Shown here: positions 1 to 7,010 of the stretch, piece by piece | Numbering within the stretch: the stretch's first letter is position 1 | Layout: each line of letters starts with the position of its first letter | Assembly: GCA_035447605.1 (NCBI GenBank) | Contig: DAOTHJ010000030.1 | Span: 1 to 16,382 of the forward strand | Source: UMGS1668 sp035447605 | Lineage (GTDB): Bacteria > Bacillota > Clostridia > Oscillospirales > Ruminococcaceae | Length of the DNA stretch: 16,382 nt | Reading direction: 5' to 3' | Position numbers and translations under genes: made by a program | The notes under the pieces: generated by a model | Databases searched by the model: none | Told to the model about the DNA's origin: nothing | The model's input: only the letters and a program-made list of their open reading frames with translations

Positions 1-129
1 AATGTTGGCGGTCGAAAATTCTCCGTTGAGATCGGTAAAAGCAAAGAAAGCGACCATGCAGAGCGGGACAACAATAAAGATCACCATAAAGAGAAGATAA
101 GGGAAAGCAGGATATTTAGACTTCAGCAT
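1..129 (-). CDS. potB: Spermidine/putrescine ABC transporter permease, PotB-like (N-terminal fragment)
   Basis: This is the inner permease subunit of the polyamine importer energised by the adjacent PotA ATPase. Only the first 43 codons are inside the window. They begin MLKSKYPAFPYLLF and contain one strongly hydrophobic stretch (about residues 9-28), the first transmembrane helix expected for a PotB/PotH permease. The ATG at 127-129 lies inside the last codons of potA, a 14-bp overlap that implies translational coupling in one mRNA. The EAA loop and other diagnostic permease parts are beyond the edge. The call therefore rests on position directly after potA and on the hydrophobic N-terminus; another binding-protein-dependent permease is possible but less likely. 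Confidence 0.8.
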   Translation of the reverse strand, partial: MLKSKYPAFPYLLFMVIFIVVPLCMVAFFAFTDLNGEFSTANI

Positions 130-1180
130 TTCCGGTCTCCTCCATGCGGTGCATAATGTGGATATCGTCCGGGATGACGGAAAGCCCGACCTCCCTGCCC
201 GGTTCCTCATACAGCGTGGAATGGATTTTCCAGTGATACCCGCATGCAAAGACTCGTATCTCATAATGCACGCCTTTAAAAATCACGCTCTCCACCACTC
301 CGGAAATCTGGCCTTTCTCCGGCTCAGAAATCTTGATGTCCTCCGGCCGGATGACGACGTCCACCTGTTCGTGGTCGCCGAAACCGAAATCCACGCATAC
401 AAAATCCCGGCCCGCAAACTCTACAAGACAGTCCTTCTTCATGATGCCGTCGATGATGTTGGATTCGCCGATGAAGTCCGCAACGAACGCGTTTCTCGGT
501 TCATTGTAGATGTCGACCGGCGTGCCAACCTGAAGAATCTCGCCCGCGCGCATGACGACAACGGTGTCACTCATGGTCAGGGCCTCCTCCTGGTCGTGCG
601 TCACATAGATGAAGGTGACCTGTGTATTCTTTTGGATCTTCTTGAGCTCCACCTGCATCTCCTTGCGGAGTTTGAGGTCGAGCGCACCCAGCGGCTCGTC
701 GAGGAGCAGCACTTTCGGCTGGTTGATCAGTGCGCGGGCAATGGCGACGCGCTGCTGCTGGCCGCCGGAAAGCAGGTCCACATCCTTGTGCTCATAGCCG
801 CGCAAGTTGACAAGCTCGAGCATTTCGGAGACGCGCTGGCGGACCACCTCATTCGGCATCTTCTTGAGGCGAAGACCGAAAGCGATGTTTTCAAATACAT
901 CCAGATGCGGAAACAGGGCGTACTTCTGGAAAATGGTGTTGACCTCCCGCTTATAAGGTGGAAGGGCGTTGATTTTTTCCCCATCAAAAAAAACGTCCCC
1001 GCTTTTGGGTGCAACAAAGCCGCCGATGATGCGCAGAGTCGTTGTTTTGCCGCATCCCGACGGTCCCAAAAGCGTGACGAATTCATGATTGTGGATATCG
1101 AGGCTGATATCGCGGAGAACCTGCTCCCCATCAAACTCAACCACGATGTTTTTCAGGCTGATAATGGCAGTATGATCCAT
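116..1180 (-). CDS. potA: Spermidine/putrescine ABC transporter ATP-binding protein PotA
   Basis: Cytoplasmic ATPase subunit that drives polyamine uptake with PotB, PotC and PotD. The 354-aa product has the family order: an ABC ATPase domain (about 1-235) and a C-terminal TOBE_2-type domain (about 280-350). Visible motifs are Walker A GPSGCGKT (39-46), the Q-loop glutamine near 85, signature LSGGQ (137-141), Walker B LLLDE (158-162) and the switch histidine in VTHDQEE near 195. I chose ATG 1178-1180 because it is preceded by AAAGGGGGA at good spacing and starts the domain at its usual place. The frame stays open upstream to 1336, but that part looks like leader RNA, not protein. The stop overlaps potB. 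Polyamine specificity is inferred from family resemblance; a related putrescine or other-solute importer (PotG, FbpC-like) cannot be fully excluded. Confidence 0.9.
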   Translation of the reverse strand: MDHTAIISLKNIVVEFDGEQVLRDISLDIHNHEFVTLLGPSGCGKTTTLRIIGGFVAPKSGDVFFDGEKINALPPYKREVNTIFQKYALFPHLDVFENIAFGLRLKKMPNEVVRQRVSEMLELVNLRGYEHKDVDLLSGGQQQRVAIARALINQPKVLLLDEPLGALDLKLRKEMQVELKKIQKNTQVTFIYVTHDQEEALTMSDTVVVMRAGEILQVGTPVDIYNEPRNAFVADFIGESNIIDGIMKKDCLVEFAGRDFVCVDFGFGDHEQVDVVIRPEDIKISEPEKGQISGVVESVIFKGVHYEIRVFACGYHWKIHSTLYEEPGREVGLSVIPDDIHIMHRMEETGNAEV

Positions 1181-1545
1181 TCTGCATCCCCCTTTTGCGG
1201 ATTTCAAGTCACGCAAGGTAAAAACAGGATCCGGCTTTCGCCTCACCCATTTTTCATGCCGGTTGCCCGACATGGTCACGAAGCAAGGTTGAAATGAATT
1301 TTGCCTCGTGGTGTTAAAAACCTGTCGACCCACCACACTTTTTGGAACCGACCCCGCAAAAGGATTTTTTTCTAAACGTTGCTGTGACGCCCGGTTTTAG
1401 AAGGCCCCTATGGTGCAGTGTTTCAGATTCCCGCAAAAAGACGGCAAACTCGTTTTCTATCGCACATTTGCCCGCAGGCTGTCGGCGACAGTGTCACCTC
1501 CCTTTGGCCGTTCTTTTGAGGGAATTACAACAGATGCAAAATTAA
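1181..1545 (-). promoter_or_regulatory. Long, hairpin-rich 5' leader of potA (candidate cis-regulatory RNA)
   Basis: About 365 nt separate the predicted potA transcription start (near 1545) from the ATG at 1180. The minus-strand RNA can form several helices: 1277-1310 (10 pairs), 1255-1274 (8 pairs closed by a GCAA tetraloop), 1233-1242 (GGC-GAAA-GCC), 1370-1376 with 1396-1402 (7 pairs), 1443-1448 with 1467-1472 (6 pairs) and 1479-1491 (5 pairs). I do not recognise a known riboswitch consensus (S-box, T-box, cobalamin, TPP, lysine, ykkC, GEMM). The structures are seen in the sequence; a regulatory role is inference from position and length. Confidence 0.45.
1233..1310 (-). promoter_or_regulatory. 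Tandem hairpin module next to the potA ribosome-binding site
   Basis: Three adjacent hairpins on the minus strand: CACGAGGCAA pairs with TTGCTTCGTG (1277-1310, 14-nt loop); 2 nt later CATGTCGG pairs with CCGGCATG around a GCAA tetraloop (1255-1274); then GGC-GAAA-GCC (1233-1242). In each of the two longer stems the one non-Watson-Crick position is a G-U pair in the minus-strand RNA but an A-C mismatch on the plus strand. This strand asymmetry suggests the transcribed minus-strand RNA is what folds. The module ends about 50 nt before the potA SD. Confidence 0.45.
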
Positions 1546-1552
1546 CGAATTA

Positions 1553-1580
1553 ACTATACCATACAATTTATAAAAGTCAA
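1553..1580 (-). promoter_or_regulatory. Sigma-A type promoter for potA operon
   Basis: On the minus strand TTGACT (1575-1580) is followed after 16 bases by TATAGT (1553-1558), in a locally AT-rich stretch. Transcription would start near 1545 and read the long leader into potA. A 15-base inverted repeat with arms GATTC and GAATC (1583-1597) sits just upstream of the -35 box and could be a protein site; that part is speculative. Confidence 0.7.
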
Positions 1581-1828
1581 CCGATTCTTGCGGAATCATG
1601 CCTTTTCTGCGAAAAATTGAGTATTTTCATGCAAAAAAATCCAGGGGCTTTTTCTGTGGGAAATTGAATCTTTTTCCCGGTTTCGGACGAGCTTTTTTGC
1701 TTTGGTCCCGCAAAGATCAGGGCCAGCCAAAGAGACGAAAGCCGCCGCCGCGCCCGCAGAAGAGACTCCGTCCGATTTTGCGAGTCTCAAAAATCCGTGG
1801 ACTCACCGGCACCGCAGAACCCCGGGCA
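1581..1828. other. Intergenic stretch without a supported gene
   Basis: This lies between the potA promoter and the rqcH terminator. It holds two short inverted repeats on either strand, GGGAAA with TTTCCC (1658-1678) and GAGACT with AGTCTC (1762-1788), but no SD-preceded reading frame, promoter pair or recognisable RNA. Possible short frames here lack both a ribosome-binding site and protein-like composition. Confidence 0.5.
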
Positions 1829-1858
1829 TAAAAACGGCCCGCGTTCATGCCGCGGGCC
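1829..1858 (-). terminator. Rho-independent terminator of rqcH
   Basis: The minus strand has a perfect 8-bp GC stem, GGCCCGCG with CGCGGGCC (arms 1851-1858 and 1836-1843, 7-nt loop), followed by G and TTTTTAT. It lies 11 bases after the rqcH stop. Confidence 0.85.
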
Positions 1859-1869
1859 GAAAGGACGTT

Positions 1870-3621
1870 TTATTTGCTCCCGAACAGATCTTCAAACTGC
1901 GAGGGTTTCACATACACGGTTTTGTAGTGGTCGTAGATCACTTTGCCCGGCGCGGCGCCGCCCGGTTTTTTCACGTTCCGGACCTCCGCGTAATCCACCG
2001 GCACCAGCGCGGAATCCCGCGCCTTGGAGTTATAGGCCGCGACGACGGCCGCCTCGAGGATTGTGCGGTCCGGGATCTCTTTATCTTCCGCTACGATGAT
2101 CGTATGGGAACCCGGAATCTTCTGCGTGTGGAGCCAGAGATCCGTTTTGCGGCTGTCCTTGAGCGTCAGGCGGTCGTTCTGGAGGTTGTTGCGTCCGCAG
2201 AGAATCCGGAAGCCGTCGGAGGAGACATACTCCATCGGCGGCAGCTTCGGAGTTTTCTGGTTTCGGTTCCCGTGATTTTTGAGGTAACCCTGCTCCAGCA
2301 GCTCTTCGCGGAGAACAAGCAGTTCATCCTCCGTCCGCGCGCGGGAGAGCAGATCGGAGACGGAATCCACATAGGCGAGTTCGTTCTCGCCCTTCTCGAT
2401 CAGCTCTTTGAGGATCTTCTCCGCGTTGTCCGCCTTGCGGTATTCGGTGTAGTACCGCTGGGCGTTCTGCACGGGCGTAAAACGCGGATCGAGTTTGATG
2501 GTCAGCGGGCGGTTTTCGTCATAATAGTTCTCCACGGTCGCCGAGGTCATGCCCTTTTGGAGCGCATAGAGATTGGCATGGAGCAGCTCGCCGCAGACGC
2601 GCAGATTCTCCCGCTGCCCGGACTCTTTAAGCTCCTGCCGCTGAATTTCGAGCTTTCTTGCAAGGCGGTCCCGCAGATTGGTGATGAAGCGGAAGAGATC
2701 GCCGGAGCGCTGCTTCATCCTGTCGGCGCCGGTACGGTCGGCATAGTAGCGGTCGAGCAGCTCACTGAAGGAAACACAAGGCTTCGTCTCCGCGCCGTCT
2801 CCGTACTGCCGGACGTCGAGGAACGTGAAATCCATCGGCCGCCCCTCCGGATCGCAAACCATATAGGGCACGGCCGATCCGGTTTTCACGGAATCGCCCA
2901 AAGCGCCGATTGCTTCGCGGAGGCGCTCCTTCTGCGTTTCGGAAAGTTCGCTGCAGATGGGGTCGATATCGCCGGCGGCCCGGAAGGAAAGTTCCCGGCA
3001 GACGATCGGCGAGACACCGTCCAGATGCTCGAGCAGCGCCTTCGAGAGCGGACGGGCCGGCCCGTTTGTTAAACGGCGCTCCAGTTCCGCAAAATCAGGC
3101 TCCAGCGGGCTCAGCTTATCCTGCGCCGGCGGGAATTCATAATACATGCCGGGAAGAACCTGCCGCACGCTCGACATCTCCTCCGTGACGCGCTTGATGG
3201 AGTCGACGATGCGGCCGTCCTCCCCGATCAGGATGATGTTGCTGTGCCGCCCCATGATTTCGACCGCAAGCTTCAGAATCACGGGGTCGCCGAGGTCGTT
3301 ATACGTTGAAAAAGAGAGGTGCAGAATGCGCTCAAGGCCGAACTGCTCAATCCCGATAAGCTTCGCGCCGCTCAGATGTTTCCGCATGAGCATGCAGAAC
3401 ATCGGCGCCGACTTCGGATTGTCGAAGCCCTTTTCCGTAAAATGGATGCGCGGCGCGGATGCGGCGGCCGAGAGCATCAGTTTTCCGCTTCCGCCGTTCC
3501 AGCGGAGCGCGAGAACCAGCTCTTCTTTCGACGGCTGATGAATCTTATCGATCCGCGCGCCGAGCGCCTTCTCTTCAATTTCTTTTTTTAATAAATGCAG
3601 CGTGATGCCGTCTAAAGCCGT
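1870..3621 (-). CDS. rqcH: RqcH/Rqc2 homologue, NFACT family (formerly fibronectin-binding protein A); apparent ACG start
   Basis: RqcH binds peptidyl-tRNA-obstructed 50S subunits and recruits tRNA-Ala to add C-terminal alanine tails that mark stalled products for degradation (known from Bacillus subtilis). The 583-aa frame has the family order: NFACT-N (about 1-170), HhH and coiled-coil middle (about 175-430, rich in Glu/Lys/Arg) and the NFACT-R domain (about 460-575, with DLWLHTQKIPGSH). The functional Asp97-Arg98 of B. subtilis RqcH corresponds to Glu97-Arg98 here. The conserved N-terminus ALDG...DKIHQPSKEELVL is encoded, but the codon where family members have ATG is ACG (3619-3621). It sits 8 nt after an AGGGGG SD, with an in-frame stop at 3634-3636 and no ATG, GTG or TTG in between. 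The next in-frame ATG (3475-3477) would remove 48 conserved residues. Third gene after trmK and nif3, 18 nt downstream of nif3. Confidence 0.9.
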   Translation of the reverse strand, partial: TALDGITLHLLKKEIEEKALGARIDKIHQPSKEELVLALRWNGGSGKLMLSAAASAPRIHFTEKGFDNPKSAPMFCMLMRKHLSGAKLIGIEQFGLERILHLSFSTYNDLGDPVILKLAVEIMGRHSNIILIGEDGRIVDSIKRVTEEMSSVRQVLPGMYYEFPPAQDKLSPLEPDFAELERRLTNGPARPLSKALLEHLDGVSPIVCRELSFRAAGDIDPICSELSETQKERLREAIGALGDSVKTGSAVPYMVCDPEGRPMDFTFLDVRQYGDGAETKPCVSFSELLDRYYADRTGADRMKQRSGDLFRFITNLRDRLARKLEIQRQELKESGQRENLRVCGELLHANLYALQKGMTSATVENYYDENRPLTIKLDPRFTPVQNAQRYYTEYRKADNAEKILKELIEKGENELAYVDSVSDLLSRARTEDELLVLREELLEQGYLKNHGNRNQKTPKLPPMEYVSSDGFRILCGRNNLQNDRLTLKDSRKTDLWLHTQKIPGSHTIIVAEDKEIPDRTILEAAVVAAYNSKARDSALVPVDYAEVRNVKKPGGAAPGKVIYDHYKTVYVKPSQFEDLFGSK

Positions 3622-3639
3622 TGCCCACGCCCCCTAACT

Positions 3640-4404
3640 TTATTTTGTCCAGTAGAGCGCCGGGTCCTTGCAGCGCTCCGAAATGAGAATTTCCGTCTCC
3701 GGAAAACGCTCCGACAGGCGCTTTGCCAGCGGCACGATCACCGTGTTTTCCGTGCAGTGGTGGCCGGCATCCAGCACGCAGAACCCCGCGCGGCGGATTT
3801 CGATCCACCAGTTATGTTTGACGTTTGCCGTCACATAGGCATCCGCGCCGGAAGCTATGGCATCCAAATAAAATTCCGCGCCGCTCCCGCCGCAGACCGC
3901 GACGGTTTTGATCGGTTTTTCCGCCGGCGTGTATTTAATGCCGCCGACGCCAAGCTTTTCGGCGACATAAGAGATAAATCCCGGCAGCTCCATCTGCTCC
4001 GGCAGCTCGCCGATGCGGAGTAAGCCCGCCTCGTCTTTGCATTTGCGGATATTTTGCAGGCCGAGCGCCGCGGCAAGGCAGTCGTTCACGCCACCGTCGG
4101 CCACGTCGAGCGCCGTATGCGAAGAAATGACCGCAACGCCTTTCTGTGCGGCAACGTAGGCCATATCGGAAGGATGCAGTTCTTTCAGCGGGCTGAAGAT
4201 GACCGGATGATGCGTAATCACGAGTTCCGCGCCCTTTTCGGCGGCCTCGCAGAGCACCTCCTCCGTCGCATCCAGCGCGACGAGCACCTTCGTCACCCGA
4301 GCCTCCCCGTCGCCGACCAGAAAGCCGGAACTATCCCATGTCTCCTGCGCGGAAAACGGCGCGATCTCATCCAAATATCTGTAAAAGTCAATAACTTTAC
4401 ACAT
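3640..4404 (-). CDS. Nif3-like dinuclear metal-centre hexameric protein (YqfO/YbgI family)
   Basis: Member of the Nif3/DUF34 family, ring-forming hexamers with a two-metal site; the biochemical role is not settled (GTP cyclohydrolase-like and metal-insertion roles have been proposed). The 254-aa product shows the expected ligands: ITHHP (His65-His66), HTALD (96-100) and a C-terminal GHHCTE motif. It is the short form; the roughly 370-aa Bacillus-type YqfO has an inserted PII/CutA-like domain that is absent here. ATG 4402-4404 is preceded by AAGGA at about 8 nt and overlaps the trmK stop by 8 bases, so the two are probably translationally coupled. Starting further upstream would run into trmK without a better SD. 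Confidence 0.9.
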   Translation of the reverse strand: MCKVIDFYRYLDEIAPFSAQETWDSSGFLVGDGEARVTKVLVALDATEEVLCEAAEKGAELVITHHPVIFSPLKELHPSDMAYVAAQKGVAVISSHTALDVADGGVNDCLAAALGLQNIRKCKDEAGLLRIGELPEQMELPGFISYVAEKLGVGGIKYTPAEKPIKTVAVCGGSGAEFYLDAIASGADAYVTANVKHNWWIEIRRAGFCVLDAGHHCTENTVIVPLAKRLSERFPETEILISERCKDPALYWTK

Positions 4405-5092
4405 CTTTGTTTTCCTTAATTTGTTCCTCAATCATGTCCGCGAGTGAATCGTGCAAGATGGCCTTCTGCGCGCCGGCCGGGGAGCGTTCGAGCCCCCTTG
4501 CAATCGCGCGCTGGATCGAGGCCTGACGGTGAAGATATTTCTCCGCGGGCTTCGACGGATCCCGCAAAAGCTCTCCGGTATAACAGTAGAGCAGATCCGG
4601 CGTCCATTCGTCCCCCGTGTAGTAGACGCTCATGACGCTGTAGACATGCCCTTCGGCCTCGGCCGCCTTCTCCTCGTCGATCCGAAAACCGTTTTCGCAG
4701 AGCCATTTTCGGAGGTATTCCGGCCTCGTCATCGCCTGAAGAATCAGGTGCACCGTCTCCCGCCGGAGCCATCCGCCCTTTTCGATGATTCCGGCGATGG
4801 TCTCGCCGCCCATCCCGCAGATAATCACTTCGTCGATGCCGCGGCCCGGCAGCTTTTCCAGCCCGTCGGAGAGCAAAAGCTCAATTCGGTCCGAAAGGTT
4901 CCGGGCTTCGATCTCGGCGCGGGCGTTTTCAAGCGGACCCTCGTTGATATCACAGGCATAGCCTTTCGTGCAGATCTTCTTTTCGATCAGGTGGCAAATG
5001 AGGTAGGCGTGATCCGTGCCAATATCGGCGGCAACCGTGTCTTTTCTCACAAAATGAGCCGCCGCCCTGAGCCTCGCATCCAGTTTTTCCAT
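4397..5092 (-). CDS. trmK: tRNA (adenine(22)-N(1))-methyltransferase TrmK
   Basis: SAM-dependent enzyme that methylates N1 of A22 in the D-loop of tRNA, in the cytoplasm. The 231-aa product starts MEKLDARL, carries the Rossmann SAM-binding motif DIGTDHAYL (23-31), the acidic D48 after strand 2 and the family motif CGMGGETI (92-99), then an LQAMTRPEYLRKWL segment typical of the family. The C-terminal part (about 160-231) is helical and charged, as in the TrmK coiled-coil domain. Start ATG 5090-5092 has GGAG 9 nt upstream. The trmK-nif3 pair is a very common Firmicutes neighbourhood, usually next to rpoD, which is not present here. Confidence 0.93.
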   Translation of the reverse strand: MEKLDARLRAAAHFVRKDTVAADIGTDHAYLICHLIEKKICTKGYACDINEGPLENARAEIEARNLSDRIELLLSDGLEKLPGRGIDEVIICGMGGETIAGIIEKGGWLRRETVHLILQAMTRPEYLRKWLCENGFRIDEEKAAEAEGHVYSVMSVYYTGDEWTPDLLYCYTGELLRDPSKPAEKYLHRQASIQRAIARGLERSPAGAQKAILHDSLADMIEEQIKENKDV

Positions 5093-5124
5093 CGTTTTCC
5101 GCTCCGTTTTTTCCGTTATGAAGG

Positions 5125-5155
5125 AAAACAGCCGTGAAGAAACTCCCCGCGGCTG
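5125..5155 (-). terminator. Weak terminator-like hairpin after the DUF1858 gene
   Basis: Minus-strand CAGCCG pairs with CGGCTG (5150-5155 with 5129-5134, 15-nt loop) and is followed by TTTTCC. The stem is short and the T tract brief, so it may only partly separate the DUF1858 gene from trmK 72 bases downstream. Confidence 0.4.
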
Positions 5156-5164
5156 CGTTTCTTT

Positions 5165-5374
5165 TTACGCTTTTTCGCTGAAATACTCGTTGAGGTTTTT
5201 AATCAGTTCGCTGCAGTCGATGCCGTGTACCATGCTGGCCTCTTCGATGGTTTCTCCCCTTGCCGCCGGGCAATCGAAACAAAACATTCCCATGGCGAAA
5301 AAGACCTGTGCAGAGCCCTTATCTTTGGCGATCACGTCGCTGATCAGCATATCCTTTGTCACTTCAAAAGCCAT
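5165..5374 (-). CDS. DUF1858 domain protein (hybrid-cluster-protein-associated redox disulfide domain)
   Basis: A 69-aa single-domain protein. It begins MAFEVTKDMLISDVI, then has a CFDCPAA segment (Cys32, Cys35) and Cys54 in the GIDCSEL segment, matching the small domain often found alone or beside hybrid-cluster protein in anaerobes. The CxxC pair suggests a thiol-redox role, but no reaction is established. ATG 5372-5374 is 9 nt after GGAGG (5384-5388); the two upstream ATGs in the same frame would start on or before that SD. It has its own promoter at 5402-5430 and a weak terminator after it. No hybrid-cluster protein gene is in the window. Confidence 0.85.
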   Translation of the reverse strand: MAFEVTKDMLISDVIAKDKGSAQVFFAMGMFCFDCPAARGETIEEASMVHGIDCSELIKNLNEYFSEKA

Positions 5375-5401
5375 TTTTTTCATCCTCCGTTTCGTGGTTT
5401 T

Positions 5402-5430
5402 ATTATATCGGTTTTGCGGTGCTTTTTCAA
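5402..5430 (-). promoter_or_regulatory. Sigma-A promoter for the DUF1858 gene
   Basis: On the minus strand TTGAAA (5425-5430), 17 bases, then a perfect TATAAT (5402-5407). It lies wholly in the gap between the cimA stop and the DUF1858 SD. With leaky termination at 5125-5155 it could also feed trmK-nif3-rqcH, for which I see no separate promoter. Confidence 0.8.
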
Positions 5431-5435
5431 GGCCG

Positions 5436-7010
5436 TCATTGCAGAATGCCGTTTTCTTTGAGCAGCTTGTATTCAATGGAGTCGACCAGCGCCTGCCATG
5501 AGGCGTCGATGATGTCCGTCGAGGCGCCCACCGTCGTCCAGACGGCTTCCCCGTCCGTGCTCTCGATCAATACCCGAACCATGGCCGCGGCGCCTTTCCC
5601 GCTGTCGATGACGCGCACCTTGTAATCGACAAGGGTGATGCCCCCGACCTCCGGATAAAAGACCGAGAGCGCCTTTTTGAGGGCCTTATCGAGGGCGTGG
5701 ACCGGGCCGTCGCCCTCTTCGGCCGTGATCTCATAGCGATCCCCGACCTTGATTTTCACGACGGCTGCTGCGGAACGGTCCGTATCGGGCGCGGGTTGTT
5801 CGCCGATCGTCTTGAAGTGGCAGAGCGTAAAGAAGGGCCTGTATCCGCCGAAATATTTAAGCGCGCGGATCTCCATGCTGGCGGCGGCCGATTCAAACTG
5901 GAAGCCTTCGTATTCCAGCTGCTTGATATTCTGTGCAAAATCGGCGAGTTTTTCGCTGTCGCGGGCAAGGCCTCCGTCGATTTTCGCGAGTTTTTCCGCG
6001 AGAGCGCTTCTTCCGGCGACGTCGGAGACCAGGATGTTCCGGTTGTTGCCGACCTCCTCCGGCGGGATATGCTCAAAGCTGCGGCTGTTTTTCATCACGC
6101 CGTCGATGTGCATACCGCCCTTGTGGCTGAACGCGGACTGCCCGACGTAAGGCATCGTGTTGCTGAGCCGGATGTTGCTAATATCGGCGAGATACCGCGC
6201 GGTGGAGGTCAGATTCGGCATCTTTTCTTCCGGAATGCAGGCATAGCCCTTCTTGAGCTGAAGATCGCCGATCAGCGTGGAGAGATTCGCGTTTCCGCAG
6301 CGCTCGCCGATGCCGAGGAAGGTCCCCTGCACCTGCACGGCGCCTGCCTCCACGGCGGCAAGCGAAGCCGCGACCGCGCAGCCGGTGTCATTGTGGCAGT
6401 GAATACCGAGCGGCACGGCCGCTACCTCCGACACGCTCTGGACGATTTCCGCAACCGTTTCCGGAAAGGTGCCGCCGTTTGTGTCACAGAGGATCAGGCG
6501 TTCTGCGCCGGCCTCCTCCGCGGCTCTGAGCGTCGCCATGGCGTATTCCGGATTATCGAGATACCCGTCGAAGAAATGCTCCGCGTCATAAAAAACGCGC
6601 TTTCCCTTTTTGACAAAAAAGGCGACCGTATCCCGGATCATCGCAAGATTTTCTTCCGGCGTCGTATGGAGAACATCCGTCACATGAAGGAGCCATCCCT
6701 TGCCGAAGATCGCGACGGTTTCCGTCTCCGCGCCAAGCAGGGCAAGGCAGTTTCCGTCTTCCTCGGGCCGGATGCCGCGCCTCCTTGTGGAACCGAAAGC
6801 CACGACGTTCGTTCCGAATTCCTTTCCCCGGATGCTGTTAAAGAACTCCGCGTCGCGCGGATTACTGCCCGGATTCCCCGCCTCGACATACGGGATGCCG
6901 ATTGCGGCGAGTGCCTTGAGGATATTGAGCTTGTCCGCCACGGAGAAGCTGACATTTTCTCCCTGCGCGCCGTCCCGGAGGGTGGTATCAAAGATTTCAA
7001 GTTGCTTCAT
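5436..7010 (-). CDS. cimA: (R)-citramalate synthase CimA
   Basis: Condenses pyruvate and acetyl-CoA to (R)-citramalate, the first step of the threonine-independent route to 2-oxobutyrate and isoleucine. The 524-aa product has the HMGL-like TIM barrel with FDTTLRDGAQGE (7-18), metal and substrate motif HCHND (204-208) and GERCGNANL (235-243). A linker with SHKGGMH follows, then the C-terminal LeuA-type allosteric domain (about 385-524). The PGSNPRDAEFF segment and overall length fit the citramalate synthase type rather than isopropylmalate or homocitrate synthase. ATG 7008-7010 overlaps the nth stop as ATGA and is preceded by GGGGAG. An in-frame open stretch up to 7385 is nth read in the wrong frame and is not included. 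Substrate assignment is by family resemblance. Confidence 0.92.
   Translation of the reverse strand: MKQLEIFDTTLRDGAQGENVSFSVADKLNILKALAAIGIPYVEAGNPGSNPRDAEFFNSIRGKEFGTNVVAFGSTRRRGIRPEEDGNCLALLGAETETVAIFGKGWLLHVTDVLHTTPEENLAMIRDTVAFFVKKGKRVFYDAEHFFDGYLDNPEYAMATLRAAEEAGAERLILCDTNGGTFPETVAEIVQSVSEVAAVPLGIHCHNDTGCAVAASLAAVEAGAVQVQGTFLGIGERCGNANLSTLIGDLQLKKGYACIPEEKMPNLTSTARYLADISNIRLSNTMPYVGQSAFSHKGGMHIDGVMKNSRSFEHIPPEEVGNNRNILVSDVAGRSALAEKLAKIDGGLARDSEKLADFAQNIKQLEYEGFQFESAAASMEIRALKYFGGYRPFFTLCHFKTIGEQPAPDTDRSAAAVVKIKVGDRYEITAEEGDGPVHALDKALKKALSVFYPEVGGITLVDYKVRVIDSGKGAAAMVRVLIESTDGEAVWTTVGASTDIIDASWQALVDSIEYKLLKENGILQ

Noticed and set aside
1181..1336. N-terminal extension of PotA by 52 codons in the same open frame
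   Set aside because: The good SD is directly before ATG 1178-1180, the extension has no family match, and the DNA there forms the leader hairpins.
1870..3477. RqcH starting at the first in-frame ATG (535 aa)
   Set aside because: It would remove 48 residues that are clearly conserved in the family and has no SD at that ATG.
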